From: Calliopum simillimum
Lineage: Eukaryota; Arthropoda; Insecta; Diptera; Lauxaniidae
Length of the DNA stretch: 64,000 nt
Reading direction: 5' to 3'
NCBI GenBank assembly: GCA_951812925.1
Contig: OX638368.1
Location: 12,789,994-12,853,993 of the forward strand
Position numbers and translations under genes: made by a program. The notes under the pieces were generated by a model. That model was not told the DNA's origin. It saw nothing but the letters and a program-made list of their open reading frames with translations, and did not search any database. This document shows, piece by piece, positions 59,433-64,000 of the stretch; positions within the stretch are counted from its first letter, which is position 1, and every line of letters begins with the position of its first letter.

Positions 59433-59622
59433 AAAGTATTTAAACATCTTAAAAGCGGCCATTGATGACAAATGTAAAATTGCAAGTCAAGTGTATACAA
59501 AACATAATGATTGCTACACTTTTCGTCACATTTGCATCGGTGCATAAGCAATCGAGTTCAAATTCGAAAACTTAAAAATGTTTGCACTGATTTTATTAAA
59601 TGTTACTCATACGCCGTGTCGA
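59433..59622 (+). repeat. Dispersed 190-bp unit, copy 2
   Basis: GAAAGTATTTAAACATCTTA, then GCGGCCATTGATGACAAATG, GCATCGGTGC and TTAAATGTTACTCATACG follow the order of copy 1. It lies 1177 bp downstream of copy 1, and the sequence between them is not obviously repeated. Confidence 0.6.
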
Positions 59623-60829
59623 CTTAAGTCAATTTAATTGTGTAAGTTACAATATTTTCGGATTTCATGAGTGTTTCAATGCTTTTCAATTCTTTTATTG
59701 CATTTTCTTAATTATTAAATAAAAAACTAAAGTTTCTGTTGCATTGCGCTTAGATTATTGTCCAATAAACTTTTTTGATATAATTTTTGTACTCCTGCCT
59801 TACAACTTTGGTACTTGGTTTTCCTATGCAATTTGCTTAAATATAAACTTCCTAAGCTAATACCAAAAGATTTTGTCTTTTTCTGATGTTTAACTCTAAA
59901 AAAATGTAAAATATTTAAGAGTCCCACAAAATTTCTTGTTGTTTCTGTTAAAATTCCAGCAGTGTAGGTTTATTGCATTTTGTTTCTAAATACTTGAACA
60001 TTTTCCGCAAAGTCTCCTTTTTTTCAGTTTAGTGTAAATTAAATATCTCTCGGCGCTTTTTCAACGACAACGAAAACGACAAGTGCTGTCCATCTGTATG
60101 TCCTGTGCAACGGTGAGCGTGGCAATAAATTGCAGTAAATTTTATTAAAGTTGAGACAGCAGGTGAATTATAGGAATTTCTTTACTTTGTAAGGATATTT
60201 TGCTTTTACATTTCCTTGAAAGAACAAAAAGAGGGTAAAACATACAAATGCAATCAAATGTAAAAGTTAAAACAAAAATGAGTGCACGGCAACAAAAAGC
60301 AATTGAGGATAAAAATTTACTACCTACAGTTTTTTAGTTTCCCAGACAGATGGCGCGTGCTGACAAATAAATGCAATAAATTGCTTCACGCGCTTAAGTT
60401 TGCACAAAAAGTTTTTGTTATTTATAAAATCAAACCTCGAGTCAACATAAAAATTAAATGCAATGAAGTGTCCTTAGCTAGCGTGAGAATTCATTAAAAT
60501 TATAGCACAGCTTTGTGCGCATATTTCTTTGATTTGACAACCGAAGTTTGTTTGTTTAAGCTTAGAAATAGTAGCAGCTGCAAGAATTTTCTGCGTCAAT
60601 TAATAAATTTTAAACTATCCGTTTTGACAGGATATTAAATTTTTTATATCCTGTTTATTTGTGATAAGTTCTTTAGATAACAAAAAACAAATAATGATTT
60701 GTTATAATTTTTAACTTCCTTTTGATCTTCATTGAAATAAAACTATTTTGATATAGTATAACTTTTTTAAAAAAAGACGTAAACTTAAAGAATTGGATAT
60801 CTTACAAAACTCAACATTTTCTTATAGCA

Positions 60830-61020
60830 ATACTAGAGATTCTTATTACCGGCCATTAATGAAAAATGAAATTATGACATAAATTAGAGCATAAAACCAA
60901 ACTCTTGTAACACCAGGCTTCACTATCATATCGATTAAAAACAAATTGCCTTAAATGCCTTGAAAATAAAATAAATTTGCAATTTTAATATAATTTATTG
61001 TTACTCATACGTCATGTTAA
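60830..61020 (+). repeat. Dispersed 190-bp unit, copy 3
   Basis: CCGGCCATTAATGAAAAATG and ATTGTTACTCATACGTCATG match the two ends of the unit; the middle is the most diverged of the three. It lies 1397 bp after copy 2. Confidence 0.55.
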
Positions 61021-64000
61021 AGCTAAAGATAATAATGCAAAGCGGAAGTGGGGCAAATGGGCATTGGATTTTATTAATAATTTTGCAAATATCAAAGCTT
61101 AAAGAACTGTAGAGTTCATTGTCACTAAGTGAAATGCTCAATAAATGCACCATACAATATAACTGAAGACAAATTACATTGCTATAAGCAATAATAAAAA
61201 ATAATTGTTCAAATCATGCACAAAAAATAGCATACTCTAGCCCAAATTGTCCATAACTATAAGTATTTTAGTACAATTTTCAAACACCTTTATTGTCCTC
61301 ATTACTACAAATGTTGAACAATTTAGATGTCAGTGCCTTTTCAAGAAGAAAAAAGTGAACCAGACTACTTAATGGCAATTTAAGCAGAATCGATGGTGAT
61401 TCACAAATACAAAAAAAAAAGAGAAAAATATTTATTTCGCAATATTGCAAAGGAAATTGTTTGCAATTGAAACATTTTTCATATGTGCATTTTTTCCCTC
61501 AACAGAACAATTCGCAAGTTTTTCTATGGTTTTCTTTTTTATATTTATTGCTTTTTACTACGTATTTGATACCATTTTTATTTGGAAACTTTTTTGCTAC
61601 CTTTTCAATGCATTCCGCAATGGTATGCAAAAAAAAAACGTATTTTTTTCCACTTGCGCACTATTGTGCTCCTTACAAAGGGAAACATATTTTTCTGGTC
61701 TCTTGCTACATATGATTTGAAGATTTACAATGCGTATATGATGGCTCGACTTTTTTTACATCCGAATCAAATAGAATGTAGAATCGGTATATCTATCTAT
61801 TATAATTTTTTTTTTTGACTTATTGGAAGTGTGATACATAAGGCTTAGGAATAACCTTTTCTTCTAAGCTAAGCTTCATTTAATTTCAAGTTTCCTTCAC
61901 TATAGTGGCCATTAAAAAAACTTATATTTTCAGTACAGAAATTAGTGCTTTAAATAATGTTTGTAATATATTGATCTTAAGTTGCATTGGAAAGAAGTTA
62001 CTAAGCATCAAAGACTGAAGACTGTCTCGTAGCTAAATATTGTGACTATTTGGAAAAAAAAAAAAAAAAGTAAAAACTGTATTAATAGTTTTAGGAAAAA
62101 TTTAAATACATGTTTGAGTTTCATAACTCCTGAGCTCGATATACTTTTTTTAAGCTTAACTAAAACTGTTCCACTTTTTAGTATTTTTGTTTGATCTGAC
62201 CTGAGATAAGAAGGTCATTCTAACCTACTAAGAGTACGGAGAAATTAGTAATGCTAACCACTTTGCTGGATTGGTTCGTTGCCCTGTACACAAGATTCAA
62301 ATGGAGTATTCGTCTAGAAAGGAGTGTTTTCCTAATAAATCTCTTATAAATGTTTGGTAAATCAATGATTTCTTATCAAAGAAATATTTGGACGTTTAGA
62401 ATGTACTGCTCAGCATTGAATTTGCTAATTTTTAAAGCACTTAATCGGGTATTTCCCAACTTTTACTTTAGTTTTTATGTTACGTTTTTTATGTTTTTAT
62501 TTTGTATTAAAAACTACAAAAACTTAAGTAAAAAGGCCAGTGACGATATACTACGATACATGATAAATTTTAAAATTTTATCTTTTTAGAATTAAGAACC
62601 ACTTTCGGTTTAGAACTAAGTTATATTTTGACAAATGAACACAGAAAACCAAATTTTTAAAAAGTATCCAAAGAAGAAGTATACAAAAGCATATTTTTGA
62701 TGACAAATTGCTTACTTATCATAATTGAGATATTTTTCAAGAAACACATTTCTTTCTAGAAAAAATTTTCACTCGGTTTGCATCATTGAATTCTTCATAG
62801 CAGTTTAAAGTATGAATGATTTATCGCCCATCAGACCATTTTTCGAGGGAAAATAGTAAAGTTAACGGTTATTCGTAAGGACGCGTTGAAAAAGATTGTA
62901 TTGTACAAATTCAATACATTCAATTTGTTAGACATTTCTTCAAATTACGGCTACTCTTTTCGAAGTCATAAGTAATATTATCGTAGCCTTTGCTTGTATC
63001 AAAGTCATAGATATATAAGTTTCAAATAAAATAAATCCCTGAAGTAGCCCCATTTCTGCATAACCACTTTTTATTGCTTGGTTTTTTATTAACTCATATT
63101 CAAATAAATTTTACAATGTCATGCATTTTGTAGAATGTTGCAATTAATTTAAGAATTACTTAGGACTTAATAATTTGCGGTCAAATAAACATTTGGAATC
63201 CTTTAGATATTCCCAACAGTAGCTACTTTTGCACACATACTACACATTTGAAAAATTTTGAAATCCTATTTACCAACCCTTTTTGGGATACTAAGTTGCG
63301 GTTAAGCACAAGTACATAAATGTGTGGACTACTGCAAGGAACAGATTATATTATTTTTTTTTTTTTAAGATAGGTTTCCCCTTTTTTTTTCATAAAAGTT
63401 TGAAAGATTAAGTTATTTATTTACAAGTTATTTTTTGTGTAGAAACTATTTATAAAATATTTATTTTATGAAAAAGGAATTGTATGTATTACAAATTTAA
63501 TGCTAATGAGGCTTAGGGATAGCAACATCTAGAATTATAGATTAACATTCCAAGAACTAAAAAAATAAAATTTTTAAAAAAGCTAGTTTTCAGCCATTCA
63601 CTACTTGGAAAAAAAATCTGAGCCAGAAAATGAACAACACTTAAAAAAAACTGACAATAAATTGTTCTTCAGATTTAAGTTAAAACATTTTAGTAATTTG
63701 TTTAAGACAAAAACCTACTTTGCGTACTCAATTTCATGACCCAACCCAAACTGCAAGCATACATTGTAATGTGTTGCTATACGACAGTGTTGCCATATGA
63801 CAAAATAATTGCAAATGTTCTCAGTAGAAAAGTTTATAACTTTAATTTTTCTGGTTCCCGGAAATAGGTACTCCATTTCTTTTGGAAATAAAATTAGAAC
63901 TTTCTGGCACAAATTTTTCGAAATAAAGCCAAAAATTAAGTAAGAAATAAAGTTTTACCAATGCCTACTTCTAATTAGGAAACATATGCTTGGCTATATT
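61021..64000. other. AT-rich stretch to the end of the window
   Basis: No gene, RNA or bounded repeat is recognised. Phe-rich overlapping frames at 61445-61818 come from T-rich sequence. Poly-A and poly-T runs are common. Confidence 0.5.

Noticed and set aside
61445..61818. Three overlapping Phe-rich frames of 78-91 codons
   Set aside because: All three frames of one T-rich segment are open, which reflects composition rather than coding.

Overview
This is an AT-rich stretch of an animal nuclear genome, most likely an insect and probably a fly. The evidence is the mix of elements: an irritans/rosa-type mariner relic, a Mag-like Ty3/gypsy retrotransposon, a piggyBac relative and many fold-back DNA elements. 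A tephritid fruit fly is my best guess, but that is weakly supported inference. I found no host protein-coding exon I could defend. The window reads as intergenic or long-intron DNA built up by transposon insertion and simple-sequence decay.

Layout. 0-11 kb: a small fold-back; an internally deleted, frameshifted mariner (915-1823); two long fold-back elements of one hAT-like family with perfect 8-bp target duplications (4555-5489 and 6814-8094); a decayed TTAA-bounded piggyBac-like element (9346-11040); and a tRNA-Lys pseudogene. 13.9-19.2 kb: a degenerate TTTTTGCAAC-type low-complexity tract into which a Tc1-like MITE (15932-16345) and a TTAA MITE (16745-17776) have inserted. The TTAA MITE shares terminal motifs with the piggyBac relic. 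23-25.4 kb: a 1.08-kb MITE with iterated subterminal motifs and a hairpin core. 29.3-30.9 kb: a 5'-truncated LINE on the minus strand whose reverse transcriptase has lost its catalytic A/YADD box by an in-frame deletion. 31.3-32.2 and 48.2-49.1 kb: two copies of a CACAG...CTGTG fold-back with 3-bp duplications.

The largest coding unit is a Ty3/gypsy element at 33673-39228. It has 177-bp LTRs differing at two positions and a GTTTT target duplication. Its single gag-pol reading frame is split inside reverse transcriptase by a 975-bp insertion (35464-36438). From 40 to 64 kb the window holds more hairpins, a degenerate minisatellite cut by a fold-back (45.0-46.0 kb), tRNA-derived fragments, another terminal-inverted-repeat element (53005-53949) and a 190-bp unit dispersed three times (58.3, 59.4 and 60.8 kb).

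The common thread is non-autonomous DNA transposons of several superfamilies. Many are fold-backs able to form long hairpin RNA, and several carry iterated copies of one motif that look like transposase-binding arrays. Repeat boundaries come from reading the sequence directly. Family names are inferences from protein motifs and target duplications.
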